From Clostridia bacterium (GTDB lineage Bacteria; Bacillota; Clostridia; Oscillospirales; CAG-272): DNA of 64,000 nucleotides. Of this stretch, positions 42,037 through 51,250 are shown one piece after another (positions within the stretch are counted from its first letter, which is position 1; each line of letters starts with the position of its first letter). A model generated the notes under the pieces. That model worked only from the letters and a program-made list of their open reading frames with translations. It was not told the DNA's origin and did no database searches. The DNA lies in contig JAFTRY010000034.1 of NCBI GenBank assembly GCA_017462035.1, forward strand, positions 20,462 to 84,461. Reading direction: 5' to 3'. A program made the position numbers and the translations under genes.

Positions 42037-44628
42037 TTATGGTTCGTAACGGCAAAGGGAAAACTCTCCTGTAATTCCGGAGGGAGGGATCTGAATGAAT
42101 CCTGAAAGACGGTCACGACGGCGGTGCGCCAGGTTGCTTTTCACTACGATCTCCAGCCGATTGTTTTCCGATTGCAGAGAAGGACTCATGTCAAATTTGT
42201 AAGGTGCACCGATCCGTGCGCCCAAATAGTACCCGTTGAGCCATACCTCAGCCACCTCGCCTACGTCACCCAGATCCAGCACGGAATATCCATCCTGTGC
42301 CGCAAATTCGGCTCGGTATCGAATATTTCCGGAGAAGTGGGGAAAGTGGTTGGGGGCAGAAATATCAAAAGGCTCAGAATCGGTAGCAATGACCCGGAAC
42401 TCATCGTCCTCTTCTTCTCTCACCGCGATCTCAAAGGAGAGGGGGAGGGGAATACGACGAACCTCATGGGAAAGCAGGGGAAGCTCTGTGGGAATCTCGC
42501 CGCCGAAGAGGAGGAAGAGCATATTTCCCTTTTCTAAGCGAAGATGGAAGACACCGTCCTTGACCTCACCGCGATAAAGTCGGTTGTCCCAGGGCTCGTA
42601 AATCAGGCAGTCTCCCGAATGGGGCAGCGTGATGGCGGCATCCACATTTTCTCGGATGGCATCATTAGAGAAGAGATAAATATCGGATCCATCTCTTGAT
42701 ACATGGTAGAAACGGAGTGAACTCACTCCCGCTCCTTCTCCCCCCCCACGTGGCAGAAACCGCGCTCACGCACATGCGCGGCAAGCGTCTCGAACATCAC
42801 CGGCTCAAAACGGGTCAAAAGCGAGGAAATATCCTTTCGCTCCGCCGAGCAGACGAGAAGGGAGTTGGTAAAGATCACGGGCAAGCCCTCTTCGGCAAAA
42901 CGCCCGAAGCATTCCAAACGGTCGTAGGGGAAGATCTCACTTTCGGATACAATCAGCGCGCCGTAATCCTCGTTGCCCACACAAAGCCGTTGGTTCTGAA
43001 CCTTAGCTTCTCGTAGCGTGTCAAAGGGAATGATATCAAAGTCAATTAAATTCTTGGTAAGGGTTTGACAATCTCGTGGAAAATCTGGTTTTTACCACCG
43101 GTCCATTCTCCCTCGGCATTGTAAAATACCGCCACGTCAGCGTGATGTCTGCCGCCCAGTAAAACGTGAGAGCAGCGCCCCATATATTCCATGAGATTCT
43201 TGAAAAGCGGATACTGAATGTTTTTCCCGCCGTTGTAGAAATGGGGAGGGCAGTCGGGGTCCTCCTCCTTGGGGGAAAAGGCGTGAGGAACAAAATGATT
43301 GATACCGCTGACCAGCATACTGTCGGCAAGCTCTTTCATGTAGGGAAGTCCCTCTGCCCACCCAAAGGCACCGAAGATCTCACACATGGCTCTTCCTTGC
43401 TTTATGGGTTGAATGTGAGAATGGGAAGCGGCGAGCTTAGGGAGGGTATACCGAAAGAATTTTGGGTCAGCGATGCCGCCGTCAGCGATGGAGGCGCGGT
43501 GAATATGATCTGAAATTCCAGGGACGTCCTGCAACAGTACGATGTCAATTCCTGCCATATCCTGTCCGTCCAGAGCGCGGAAAAAAGTGACCGCTTCCGT
43601 AGCCCATTCGCATGTGGGCACCCGAGTCCTCAATTACGTGACCGATGTACATGACACCGTGCTCCCGGCACCAATTCCCCAGAAGATAACCGAAATTTTC
43701 ACTGTATAGCCTTGTGATTACGTCCATATAGTGCATCCGTACAGTGGCGGTAACTTCTCCCAGGTCTTCCCATAGAGCAGGGAGGTAAAGGTTTACCGTC
43801 GCCTCGTCCAGTCCCGAACTTTGCGCGATGAGCGAGGGAAGCTCCCTATGCCAAGGGTAGGAGATCTGTATAGCTCCCAAACGGTTGAGGTAGGAGCCGG
43901 TATGGTTTAAAAATCCCGGCTCGTCGGAGAAAAATCCGGCGAAGGTGTTCCCGAAATATTCACCGAAATGCTCGTAATGAGGCTGGTGTACCGCATCGAT
44001 CATAGCATGACAGGAGTCGGGGTTCAGCATGTCAACGTAATAGGACAATCGGTGGTTGCGGTCAAAGGGAGGCTTGGCTTCCACGGCAACACAGACACGC
44101 CAGATTCCCTCCGGAATATCCCAGTAGACCATCCTCCAAGGTATGGGTCAGATCGGTTGCCGTTCGATAGTCCAGAGTCTCACCCGAATCGGCGCGCCGA
44201 TAGGCGACGACCCGCCAGACGGTTTCTGCCGATCTGATTCGGCTGGATACGCAGATCTTAGCATGCTTCATGGGACCCACCACGTCGGCTTGGATTTCGC
44301 GGATCACACGTTTGCGAAGATGGGCACGTTCCGGAGCTTCCAGATATCCGTTGGCATAGCCGGTGGGAAACCTACGGTCATCCAAAAGCCACACGCGCAT
44401 ACCGAGCTCTCTTGCCGTCGTGAGAATAAAGCCGAAATCATCCCACCACTCCTCCTGGCAGAATTTTTCGTAAGGGCGACTTTCCGCGCAAAACTCCTTG
44501 ATTCCGCTGTTTTTAATTGCCAAGATTTCCTCGCGTAGTCGCTCCTTGGACTCTCCGTGAAGCCACAAAAACGGTAAAATATAGCTGCCGTGATCTCCTG
44601 ACAAACAGTCCTTGATTCTCTGATCCAT
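42037..44628 (-). pseudogene. Large glycoside hydrolase (GH106-like), broken by four frameshifts
   Basis: Five consecutive frames on one strand join into one protein of about 860 residues: 44628 to about 44130, 44132-43545, 43633-43046, about 43060-42723 and 42726-42037. Conserved-looking segments are F-F-S-D-E-P-G-F, D-V-P-G-I-S-D, N-H-F-V-P-H-A-F-S-P-K-E and, near the end, a beta-sandwich with V-A-E-V-W-L-N-G-Y-Y-L-G. The breaks are single-base shifts near 44128-44137, in A6 (43581-43586), near 43052-43066 and in C8 (42740-42747). No nonsense mutation is seen inside the fragments. AGGAG precedes ATG 44628. The family name is tentative; a substrate such as a rhamnose- or host-glycan-containing polymer is inferred from neighbours. 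Confidence 0.8.
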
Positions 44629-44682
44629 CACGCTTCTCCTTTTCTAACGTATAGCATATAGATTTTAGCAAAATTTAAGCTC

Positions 44683-46653
44683 TTAGCGTTTCCCCTTTTT
44701 GGAGGATCCTCGGGAGGCAGGGCGGTTAGACTTCTTGTGTGCTGCGGTACCTGTCGCTCCGGTGGTGACAGCCGCTCTTTTGACCGCTTTGCCCTTTTTT
44801 GAGGGGGAGGAGGGACGAAGGTCGGTTTGTCCTTTTTTCTTGATAAGAGATTCCGCCCGTTCGGGACGAACCAGGCATTCCGGTCCGTAGCCGATGAGAT
44901 CCTCTCGGTGAAGCCGGACCAGGGCTTCCCTTACCAGAGAAGCGTTCTGCGGGCGGTTGTACTGGAGCAGAGCCCGTTGCAGCTGCTTTTCATGGTAGTC
45001 GGTGGCTACGTATACCTTCTTCATATCTAAGGGGTTCATACCGGTATAGAACATGACCGTGGAAGCAGTTCCGGGGGTGGGATAATAATCCTGTACCTGC
45101 TCCGGCGCGTAGCGGTCTCTCTTGAGGCAAAGTGCCAATTCCAAAGCGTCCTGTAGGGTGGAGCCGGGATGGCTGGACATCAGGTAGGGAACCAAGTACT
45201 GCTCCTTTCCTGCCTCCTTTGTCAATTCAAAATAGCGCTTGCGGAACTGTTCGTATACCGAAAAGTCCGGCTTACCCATGCAGCGGAGAACCGGCGATGA
45301 ACAATGCTCCGGAGCTACCTTGAGCTGTCCGCTTACATGGTCCTTCACCAGCTTGCGGAAGAAATCCTCTTTTTTGTCCAAGAGCAGATAATCGAATCGG
45401 ATGCCCGAGCGAATAAAGACCTTTTTGACCCTGGGAAGCTTTTCGATCTCAGAAATCAGATGAAGATACTCGCTGTGATCCACCCGTAGATTTTTGCAGG
45501 GGGTGGGGGCGAGGCATTTTCGTGAGGCGCAAACGCCGCGCTCCAGCTGCTCTTGACAGGCGGGATAGCGGAAGTTGGCGGTGGGGCCGCCCACGTCGTG
45601 GATATAGCCTTTAAAGTCGGGTAGCTCGGTGATCTTTTTTGCCTCGGCAAGAACGCTTGCCTCGCTCCGCGAACGGACGGTTCGACCTTGATGAAATGCC
45701 AATGCACAAAAGTTGCAGGCACCAAAGCAGCCTCGGTTGTGAGTGATGGAAAAGCGAACCTCCTCTATGGCGGGTACCCCGCCCTCCTTCTCATAGGAGG
45801 GGTGATAGGTACGCATATAGGGGAGAGAATATACGTGATCCAGCTCCTCCCGCTCCAGAGGCGGCATAGGAGGATTTTGAACCAGAAGCTTGTCATCGTA
45901 GCACTCGACAATGGCGCGTCCGTTTACGGAATCCTGATTTTTGTATTGAATGCCGAATGCTTCGGCGTAGGCTCGCTTGTCGTGTTTTAGCAGATTGTAG
46001 TCAAATTCCGCGGCAACGTCGTAATGAAGCTTGTCCTGGGGGTGGCAGAGATAGACCGTACCCCGAACGTCCCGGATCTTGCGAACCGGAACGCCCTTGT
46101 CAAGAAGCTGAGCAATGCGGAGCAGGATTTTCTCTCCCATTCCATAGGTCAACAGGTCGGCGCGGGAATCCACCAGAATGGAACGTCGAACCGAGTCGGA
46201 CCAGTAATCGTAGTGAGCGAACCGTCTCAGAGAAGCCTCCAGACCGCCGATAATCAGAGGAATATCTCCATATGCCTCCCGAATCCGATTACAGTAGACA
46301 ATGGTGGCACGATCCGGTCGTCTGCCCGCCTTTCCACCGGGGGAGTAATAGTCATAGGTACGTTTTTTCTTAGCAGCGGTATAGTGGGCAACCATGGAGT
46401 CAATATTTCCCGCCGTGACCAAAAAACCAAGCCGAGGCTTGCCAAACTCCCGAAAGGCATCACAGCTTTTGTAGTCCGGTTGGGAGAGGATGGCGACTCG
46501 GAAGCCTGCGTCCTCAAGAACGCGGGAGATAATGGATACACCGAAGCTGGGGTGATCCACGTAGGCATCGCCGGTGACGTAAACAAAATCCGGGCGATCC
46601 CAGCCGAGGACGTTCATTTCATGGCGGTTAATAGGAAGAAATCCGGTAGTCAT
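44683..46653 (-). CDS. YgiQ-family radical SAM protein
   Basis: A 656-residue radical SAM protein. It has an N-terminal B12-binding-like region (about 1-200), then the iron-sulfur motif C309-x3-C313-x2-C316 (R-G-C-F-G-A-C-N-F-C), YgiQ-specific segments (I-I-G-G-L-E-A-S-L-R-R-F-A-H-Y-D-Y-W) and a lysine/serine-rich disordered tail of about 50 residues. Its reaction is unknown. AAAGGA precedes ATG 46653. A promoter lies at 46693-46721. Confidence 0.9.
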   Translation of the reverse strand: MTTGFLPINRHEMNVLGWDRPDFVYVTGDAYVDHPSFGVSIISRVLEDAGFRVAILSQPDYKSCDAFREFGKPRLGFLVTAGNIDSMVAHYTAAKKKRTYDYYSPGGKAGRRPDRATIVYCNRIREAYGDIPLIIGGLEASLRRFAHYDYWSDSVRRSILVDSRADLLTYGMGEKILLRIAQLLDKGVPVRKIRDVRGTVYLCHPQDKLHYDVAAEFDYNLLKHDKRAYAEAFGIQYKNQDSVNGRAIVECYDDKLLVQNPPMPPLEREELDHVYSLPYMRTYHPSYEKEGGVPAIEEVRFSITHNRGCFGACNFCALAFHQGRTVRSRSEASVLAEAKKITELPDFKGYIHDVGGPTANFRYPACQEQLERGVCASRKCLAPTPCKNLRVDHSEYLHLISEIEKLPRVKKVFIRSGIRFDYLLLDKKEDFFRKLVKDHVSGQLKVAPEHCSSPVLRCMGKPDFSVYEQFRKRYFELTKEAGKEQYLVPYLMSSHPGSTLQDALELALCLKRDRYAPEQVQDYYPTPGTASTVMFYTGMNPLDMKKVYVATDYHEKQLQRALLQYNRPQNASLVREALVRLHREDLIGYGPECLVRPERAESLIKKKGQTDLRPSSPSKKGKAVKRAAVTTGATGTAAHKKSNRPASRGSSKKGKR

Positions 46654-46692
46654 AAGAGATCCTTTCTATGTGATCGAAGGTGTTACGGATAC

Positions 46693-46721
46693 AGTATACC
46701 ATAGTTTTTTTCTTTTGTAAA
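46693..46721 (-). promoter_or_regulatory. Sigma-A promoter of the YgiQ gene
   Basis: Leftward TTTACA (46721-46716), 17 nt, TATACT (46698-46693). Confidence 0.75.
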
Positions 46722-46757
46722 TAAGTAAAGTACCGGGAAAGAGAAAAATACCCCGAA

Positions 46758-46802
46758 AAAAAGGAAAATCCCCCGAAGATCTGCACATGACATTCGGGGG
46801 AT
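46758..46802 (-). terminator. Terminator of spoVM
   Basis: Leftward, ATCCCCCGAA pairs with TTCGGGGGAT over 10 bp (46793-46802 and 46769-46778), followed by TTTTCCTTTTTTT. Confidence 0.75.
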
Positions 46803-46833
46803 CGGCGTCCCGGCTAAGGGACTCCCTGATGAC

Positions 46834-46911
46834 TCATTTTTTACGAATCCCAAAGAATTTTCGGAGGAGAGGGGCTAAAAAGGAGGGGGAACGTACCAGT
46901 ACGATTTTCAT
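46834..46911 (-). CDS. spoVM: SpoVM, 25-residue spore coat-anchoring peptide
   Basis: A 25-codon gene with an excellent ribosome site (AAAGGTGG, five bases before ATG 46911). The peptide starts M-K-I-V-L-V-R-S-P-S-F-L and ends F-F-G-I-R-K-K. This matches the layout of SpoVM (26 residues in B. subtilis: M-K-F-Y-T-I-K-L-P-K-F-L and a basic end): a short hydrophobic start, the central Pro, Phe-Leu, and an amphipathic basic helix. SpoVM senses the curved forespore membrane and anchors SpoIVA. Synteny agrees: rsgA-thiN-...-spoVM, as in B. subtilis. A sigma-E-like promoter and a terminator flank it. Confidence 0.82.
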   Translation of the reverse strand: MKIVLVRSPSFLAPLLRKFFGIRKK

Positions 46912-46951
46912 AGTAACCACCTTTCATTCTTGCGGATTTTGGCTTTATTCC

Positions 46952-46980
46952 ATTTTATGTGAGGCGGTAAAAAAAGGTTC
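46952..46980 (-). promoter_or_regulatory. Sigma-E-like promoter of spoVM
   Basis: Leftward GAACCTT, 14 nt, CATAAAAT (46959-46952). The -10 matches the sigma-E CATACAAT at seven of eight positions; the -35 is weaker. It lies about 40 nt before the start codon. Confidence 0.5.
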
Positions 46981-47049
46981 ATGCTTTTTGAAATAATCAG
47001 CCGATTTCCTCATAAAATTGAAATAAGCGAAGAAAAAAGGAGAGAGAAT

Positions 47050-48201
47050 ATGAGCGGAATCGGAGGAATGATGGCACCAGAACGGGGTGCCATTCGGCAG
47101 GATTGGCTGCTGGAGATGAGCCGCTCCCTCATGCTCAGAGGCGCGGAGCGACGGGGAGCGTATTGGAACGGAGGCGCGGGACTTTTTTGCGGTCAACGCG
47201 GAGAGGAAATCTGGCAACCCGCTATGATCTGCCGTAAGGGAGTGAATTACGTGGCAGTGGTTGACGGAAAGCCCCGCGGACGGGGCGACTTCTGGGGAAT
47301 GCCTTCCTCACTGGGCATGGAAGGGGGAAATTTGGCACTGGAGTGCTATTGTGCTTTGGGAACCGATTTTATTGATGCCTTGGGAGGCGAATATGCGATG
47401 GCGATCTGGGACGAGGGGCGAAAGGAATTGATCTTGGCTCGGGACGAGTCGGGCAGATATCCGCTGTTTTACCGTATGGAGGGAGGAGAGCTGTTCTTTG
47501 CCTCAGAGATCAAAGGACTTCTGCGTACGTTGCCGGAGGGAGCCTTCGTGGATCGGGGAAGACTCAGACGGCATTTGTTTTCCGCACCGGGAATCGTTGG
47601 AGGAGAGGATCTGTATCGGGAGGTCTCGGCAATTCCGGTGGGGTGCGGAGGTGTCTTTTCACGAATGGGAATGACGGTTTTTTCCGCCAATACCGAGAAA
47701 GAAACGGAGGAAAACCTGTCCGCTGGGGGAGAAGCGGAAGTGGTTTGTCCCGAACAAGGAGCTTTCGAGCAGTTGCTTACAGAAGCGTTATTTGCCTTTG
47801 ATTATCCTCAGTTCGATGGGTTTATGCCCTGGCTCTTTCGAGAAATGGAGGTCGCCCGGCGCGCGGGAGTTTCCAGCCTGGATTTCGCTGACGGTACCCG
47901 ATGGATGAGCCTACCTTACGCCAGAGAGCGGGAGGATCGATTGGGGGAGCTTTACGGTGTATCGTTGCGGGGACATACTCCCGCGAGAAGTCTCACAAGA
48001 GAGCGAGAGTGGAAAAGAATGGACCGCGTCTTAGGCAAACTGTTGTCCGGATCGGTGGAGACCGAGCTGAATCGGATCTTGGGCGTGGGTTGGCTGTCCG
48101 TGTTAGAACAGGAGAAAAATCTTCTGAAGCGAATCCGTATGGAGGGAATGCTGTATCAAACTGTGATTTGGGAACGGGAATATCGGATCATTTGGGAGTA
48201 A
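47050..48201 (+). CDS. Glutamine amidotransferase class II homologue lacking the catalytic Cys
   Basis: A 383-residue protein. Residues 1-190 follow the N-terminal glutaminase domain of asparagine synthase (A-I-W-D at 118-121, R-D-x-S-G-R-Y-P-L-F-Y at 131-141, F-A-S-E-I-K at 150-155). The catalytic N-terminal Cys is Ser (M-S-G-I-G-G where the family has M-C-G-I-x-G). The second half has no S-G-G-x-D-S ATP-pyrophosphatase loop, so it cannot be an asparagine synthetase. AAGGAG precedes ATG 47050; an in-frame frame start at 46981 has none. It is divergent from spoVM and inserted into the thiN-spoVM interval. A structural or regulatory role is possible. Confidence 0.72.
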   Translation: MSGIGGMMAPERGAIRQDWLLEMSRSLMLRGAERRGAYWNGGAGLFCGQRGEEIWQPAMICRKGVNYVAVVDGKPRGRGDFWGMPSSLGMEGGNLALECYCALGTDFIDALGGEYAMAIWDEGRKELILARDESGRYPLFYRMEGGELFFASEIKGLLRTLPEGAFVDRGRLRRHLFSAPGIVGGEDLYREVSAIPVGCGGVFSRMGMTVFSANTEKETEENLSAGGEAEVVCPEQGAFEQLLTEALFAFDYPQFDGFMPWLFREMEVARRAGVSSLDFADGTRWMSLPYAREREDRLGELYGVSLRGHTPARSLTREREWKRMDRVLGKLLSGSVETELNRILGVGWLSVLEQEKNLLKRIRMEGMLYQTVIWEREYRIIWE

Positions 48202-48211
48202 TGAAAGCGGA

Positions 48212-48250
48212 AGAGGACTTCGGTTCAACCAAAGTCCTCTGATATTTTAG
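48212..48250. terminator. Hairpin between the amidotransferase homologue and thiN
   Basis: AGAGGACTT (48212-48220) pairs perfectly with AAGTCCTCT (48232-48240), followed by GATATTTT. The U tract is modest in both directions. Confidence 0.6.
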
Positions 48251-48867
48251 TTGCTTTCAATGATGTAAATGCCGCCCTTCCGTACGGAAACGAGGGCACA
48301 GTTTCCCGTGATCTCGTTGGAAACCGCATATTGGAAGGAGCGTGTCAACGCAGCATTTTTCAGGGGGTATTTGCATCCCTCAATTGATACACCCTTCGCC
48401 TTTTCAGAGAGGCATAGCAAAGAAAGGTAACGGAACCCGCTCCTCGCTACTAACGTACTGGTGGACTCTATGTAGCGGACACGGTTGTATCCGTTGGTGA
48501 TGGTGGCGTAGATCTTCTTTGCGTGCAGATCCTCTAAGATCGCCAGATTGGATAAGGTATGATCCAATCTACCGTCCAAGCCCCCCACAATACAAATTTC
48601 CGTAGCACCCTTCTTTAGAGCGGTGTCTACCGCCAATTGGGTGTCGGTAAAGTCCTTCTCAGCGGGAACCTGAAGCCGCTCGGTCTCCCTGGGTATATCG
48701 GTTGCGCGAAGGGAATCAAAGTCTCCTAAGAGCAGATGGACCTTCTCGCCCAGCGCAAGGGCGTTCTCATAGCCTGAGTCAGCGGCAATACAGAGATCGT
48801 CCCCCTTGGGGTGCTCGGTAATGTTCTCGGGATGGATTACACCGCCGGTGTAAATAAATACTTTCAT
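48247..48867 (-). CDS. thiN: Thiamine diphosphokinase
   Basis: A 206-residue thiamine pyrophosphokinase that turns thiamine plus ATP into thiamine diphosphate. Motifs: A-A-D-S-G, L-L-G-D-F-D-S, the K-D-x-T-D-T-Q-L-A segment and G-G-L-D-G-R-L-D-H-T. The ATG at 48867 has AAAGG six bases upstream; the ATG at 48873 touches the ribosome site and is rejected. It directly follows rsgA. The rpe gene commonly found between them is absent here. Confidence 0.93.
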   Translation of the reverse strand: MKVFIYTGGVIHPENITEHPKGDDLCIAADSGYENALALGEKVHLLLGDFDSLRATDIPRETERLQVPAEKDFTDTQLAVDTALKKGATEICIVGGLDGRLDHTLSNLAILEDLHAKKIYATITNGYNRVRYIESTSTLVARSGFRYLSLLCLSEKAKGVSIEGCKYPLKNAALTRSFQYAVSNEITGNCALVSVRKGGIYIIESN

Positions 48868-48883
48868 AGACATCCTTTCAGAA

Positions 48884-49861
48884 TCAGTTCCATTTTTTCT
48901 TATTTTTCAAGACTTCATACAACGCTAAGTAGCTGGCATGGCGGGAAGGAGGAATTATGCCCTCCCTGACTGCTTGAAGAATGGCACAGCCGTCCTCCTT
49001 GGTGTGAGAGCATTTGGTGTAGCGGCACCCTCCGATGTAGGGAACGAATTCCCGCATGGTTTCGGGAAGATCGTCCTTTTCAAAAAAATCAAACCGTTCA
49101 AAGTCCAGCATAGAAAATCCGGGGGTGTCGGCGATGTAGCCGCAATCCTCCCCCTCGGACAGCGGAAAGAGCTCTACCTGCCGCGTGGTATGCCTGCCTC
49201 GCTCGATCTTACGGCTGATCTCCGAGGTGGAGAGAGATAGATGGGGGAAGAGGCGGTTCATCAGGGTGGATTTACCAATTCCCGAGGCACCCGCAAAGGC
49301 GGCAATTTTTCCGGGAAGATGCTCCTTTATCCAACCGTCCAGCAGGGAGATCCCCTCGCCGCTGACAGCACTGACCGAGAAGCAGGTGAATCCACACCGG
49401 GTATAGAGGGCACTCAATTCTCCCGCGTAGGCGGAATGGAGCTCATTTTTGGTAATGACGATAACGGGCTCAATGCGGTTGAATTCCGCGATGGCGATCA
49501 GCTTGTCTATGGTGGTCAGAATAGGCTCGGGAGCTGCCGCCGCCATGGTGATGAATAGATAACTGAGATTGGCAACGGGCGGACGGATGAGGGCGTTGCG
49601 CCGAGGGTGGATCTCGTCGATCACATACCCCGAGGTCTCACCTTGCTTTTTCTTCTTAGGAATGTCCCGCGAGATGGGCTCGTCGGGGCACAGAACGGTC
49701 ACCGTGTCGCCCGGAAGAGGCGAGGTGTGTTCATGGCGAAAGGAGCCGCGGGCACGGCAAGAAAGCAGAGTACCCGTAGGATGAAGAGGGGAGGCGGTAA
49801 GGCGAACGGCGTAAAGTCCGCCGACACCCTTCAAGATCGTTCCAATGGCTTTGTTGGGCAT
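48884..49861 (-). CDS. rsgA: Ribosome small-subunit GTPase RsgA
   Basis: A 325-residue circularly permuted GTPase that checks 30S maturation. It has an N-terminal OB fold, then G4-like I-T-K-N-E-L (usually N-K-x-D), G1 G-A-S-G-I-G-K-S-T, R-H-T-T-R and D-T-P-G-F. The C-terminal zinc site is C-x4-C-x-H-x5-C. ATG 49861 has AAGGA about eight bases upstream; a TTG two codons earlier is an alternative. It sits in the usual place before thiN and after the PASTA gene. Confidence 0.93.
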   Translation of the reverse strand: MPNKAIGTILKGVGGLYAVRLTASPLHPTGTLLSCRARGSFRHEHTSPLPGDTVTVLCPDEPISRDIPKKKKQGETSGYVIDEIHPRRNALIRPPVANLSYLFITMAAAAPEPILTTIDKLIAIAEFNRIEPVIVITKNELHSAYAGELSALYTRCGFTCFSVSAVSGEGISLLDGWIKEHLPGKIAAFAGASGIGKSTLMNRLFPHLSLSTSEISRKIERGRHTTRQVELFPLSEGEDCGYIADTPGFSMLDFERFDFFEKDDLPETMREFVPYIGGCRYTKCSHTKEDGCAILQAVREGIIPPSRHASYLALYEVLKNKKKWN

Positions 49862-49883
49862 ATTCAAGGTCCTTTTCTAAAAT

Positions 49884-51185
49884 TTAAGAGCTGAGATAGA
49901 GATCCACCGATACGATGGAGGAAGTAATAGGGGTTCCTGCTACGGGGGATTGAGTCATGACCGTTCCTTTGGGGGCGGCACTGGCAACGGGGAAGCAGGA
50001 GCCAATGACAAGCCCATAACGGCGAAGTGTCTCGGCGGCTTCTCCTTGACTCATACCGTATAGATCGGGGACGGTTTTGGTCTGATAGCGGTTGCCGGCA
50101 CTGACCGTGTAGGATACGGTGGCGTTTCGCTCCAGCTCGGTATGCGCGGGAGGCTCCTGACTGATCACGGTTCCGGCTGGGAGAGATGAGGAACGGTAGG
50201 ATACGGTTCCCGTCTGAAAGCCCGCCGAGCGCAGCAATGTTTCCGCGCTGATCTCGGTGAGACCGGAAAGGTCGGGGACGTAAATCAGAAGGATCTCCTT
50301 CCCCGCGCTGACGCGAAGAGTTACCGTGGCACCTTCTCGGAGAGTGGCACCCGCCGGTGGAAGCGTGGAGAGTACGGTCCCTTCGGGATGCATGTCGGAA
50401 TATTCCTCGGTTACGGTAGCTTGAATGTTTTGATTGGTGAGCGTGAGAAGAGCGTCCCGCTTGGTCATACCGCTCAGCTCCTCCAGAATATAGGGAGGTT
50501 TTTCTTGGCTTACCTTTAAGAGTACGGTACAATAGCCGTCTTTATCGTAGATCCGTCGGGTTACACCGGCACGGGGGGATTGAGAAATCACCGTACCGGG
50601 AGATACCTCGGGGTTGTATTCGTATTGAATGACCAGATTGATCGGTTCCTCCTCTTCCGGATTGGGAACGGGAGAGCCGACAAAATCGGGAATGGTAATG
50701 GGCGTGTAAGGACGGTGGTAGGGGAGCAGAAAGGCGGCAAGCACACCGCCTGCCGATAGAGCGGTCACGAATATGGCGGCGCATAGAATACCGCAAAGAA
50801 CAGGTACGCTCTGAATGGTCTTGGGCTTTCTTCGCTTTTCCAAACGGGCTGTCAGAGCGCGTATCCCCCGACGAATCAATCGGCAAAAACGAAGAAAAGC
50901 AAGGGGAAGGGCACAAGCGATCCTTTTCGCCATCGGATACAGACGGCGAAGAGCATGCCGAAAGCTTCTTTTCCGAGCCTTTTTCTTTTTTGGGGCAGTT
51001 TTTGCTTCGGGGAGAGCTCCTATTTCAAAGAGGTGGCTCCACTGAATGGGCTCAGAATGCGGCGGGCGTAGAGTATTTCTCCCTCGCAATCGATAAATTC
51101 TGCGGGTGTGGGGAGAAAGAGGGATGAGACGGTGGCGTTGAGGTAAGGTGTCCTTCGGCTCGGAGACTCGAAAACGGTATTTCAT
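49884..51185 (-). CDS. PASTA-repeat membrane protein without a kinase domain
   Basis: A 433-residue protein at the position where prkC normally lies between rlmN and rsgA. It has a very basic cytoplasmic part (residues 60-125 carry runs such as K-K-K-K-A-R-K-R), one membrane segment (about 127-154) and four extracellular PASTA repeats, each with the P-x-x-x-G-x-x-x-x-x-A and S-x-x-P-A-G-x-x-x-x-x-G-x-x-V pattern. No Ser/Thr kinase motifs occur anywhere, and the partner phosphatase gene prpC is also missing. PASTA domains bind muropeptides or lipid II. AAAGGAG is eight bases before ATG 51185. It probably senses or scaffolds cell-wall sites. Confidence 0.85.
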   Translation of the reverse strand: MKYRFRVSEPKDTLPQRHRLIPLSPHTRRIYRLRGRNTLRPPHSEPIQWSHLFEIGALPEAKTAPKKKKARKRSFRHALRRLYPMAKRIACALPLAFLRFCRLIRRGIRALTARLEKRRKPKTIQSVPVLCGILCAAIFVTALSAGGVLAAFLLPYHRPYTPITIPDFVGSPVPNPEEEEPINLVIQYEYNPEVSPGTVISQSPRAGVTRRIYDKDGYCTVLLKVSQEKPPYILEELSGMTKRDALLTLTNQNIQATVTEEYSDMHPEGTVLSTLPPAGATLREGATVTLRVSAGKEILLIYVPDLSGLTEISAETLLRSAGFQTGTVSYRSSSLPAGTVISQEPPAHTELERNATVSYTVSAGNRYQTKTVPDLYGMSQGEAAETLRRYGLVIGSCFPVASAAPKGTVMTQSPVAGTPITSSIVSVDLYLSS

Positions 51186-51250
51186 GCATAGGGCTCCTTT
51201 TTTCGTTATGTAGGAGTCAAACGCCGAGGGATCTCGATGAATTTCGTGAT

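Noticed and set aside
42037..44628. Programmed frameshifting in the broken glycosidase
   Set aside because: There are four separate sites, two in simple homopolymers, with no shared slippery heptamer plus downstream structure. Decay or tract variation is simpler.
46024..46704. A 226-codon plus-strand frame opposite the YgiQ gene
   Set aside because: It is a shadow frame; YgiQ motifs are unambiguous on the minus strand.
46787..46996. A 69-codon plus-strand frame overlapping spoVM
   Set aside because: It has no ribosome site and no recognisable domain, and it lies across the spoVM terminator and promoter.
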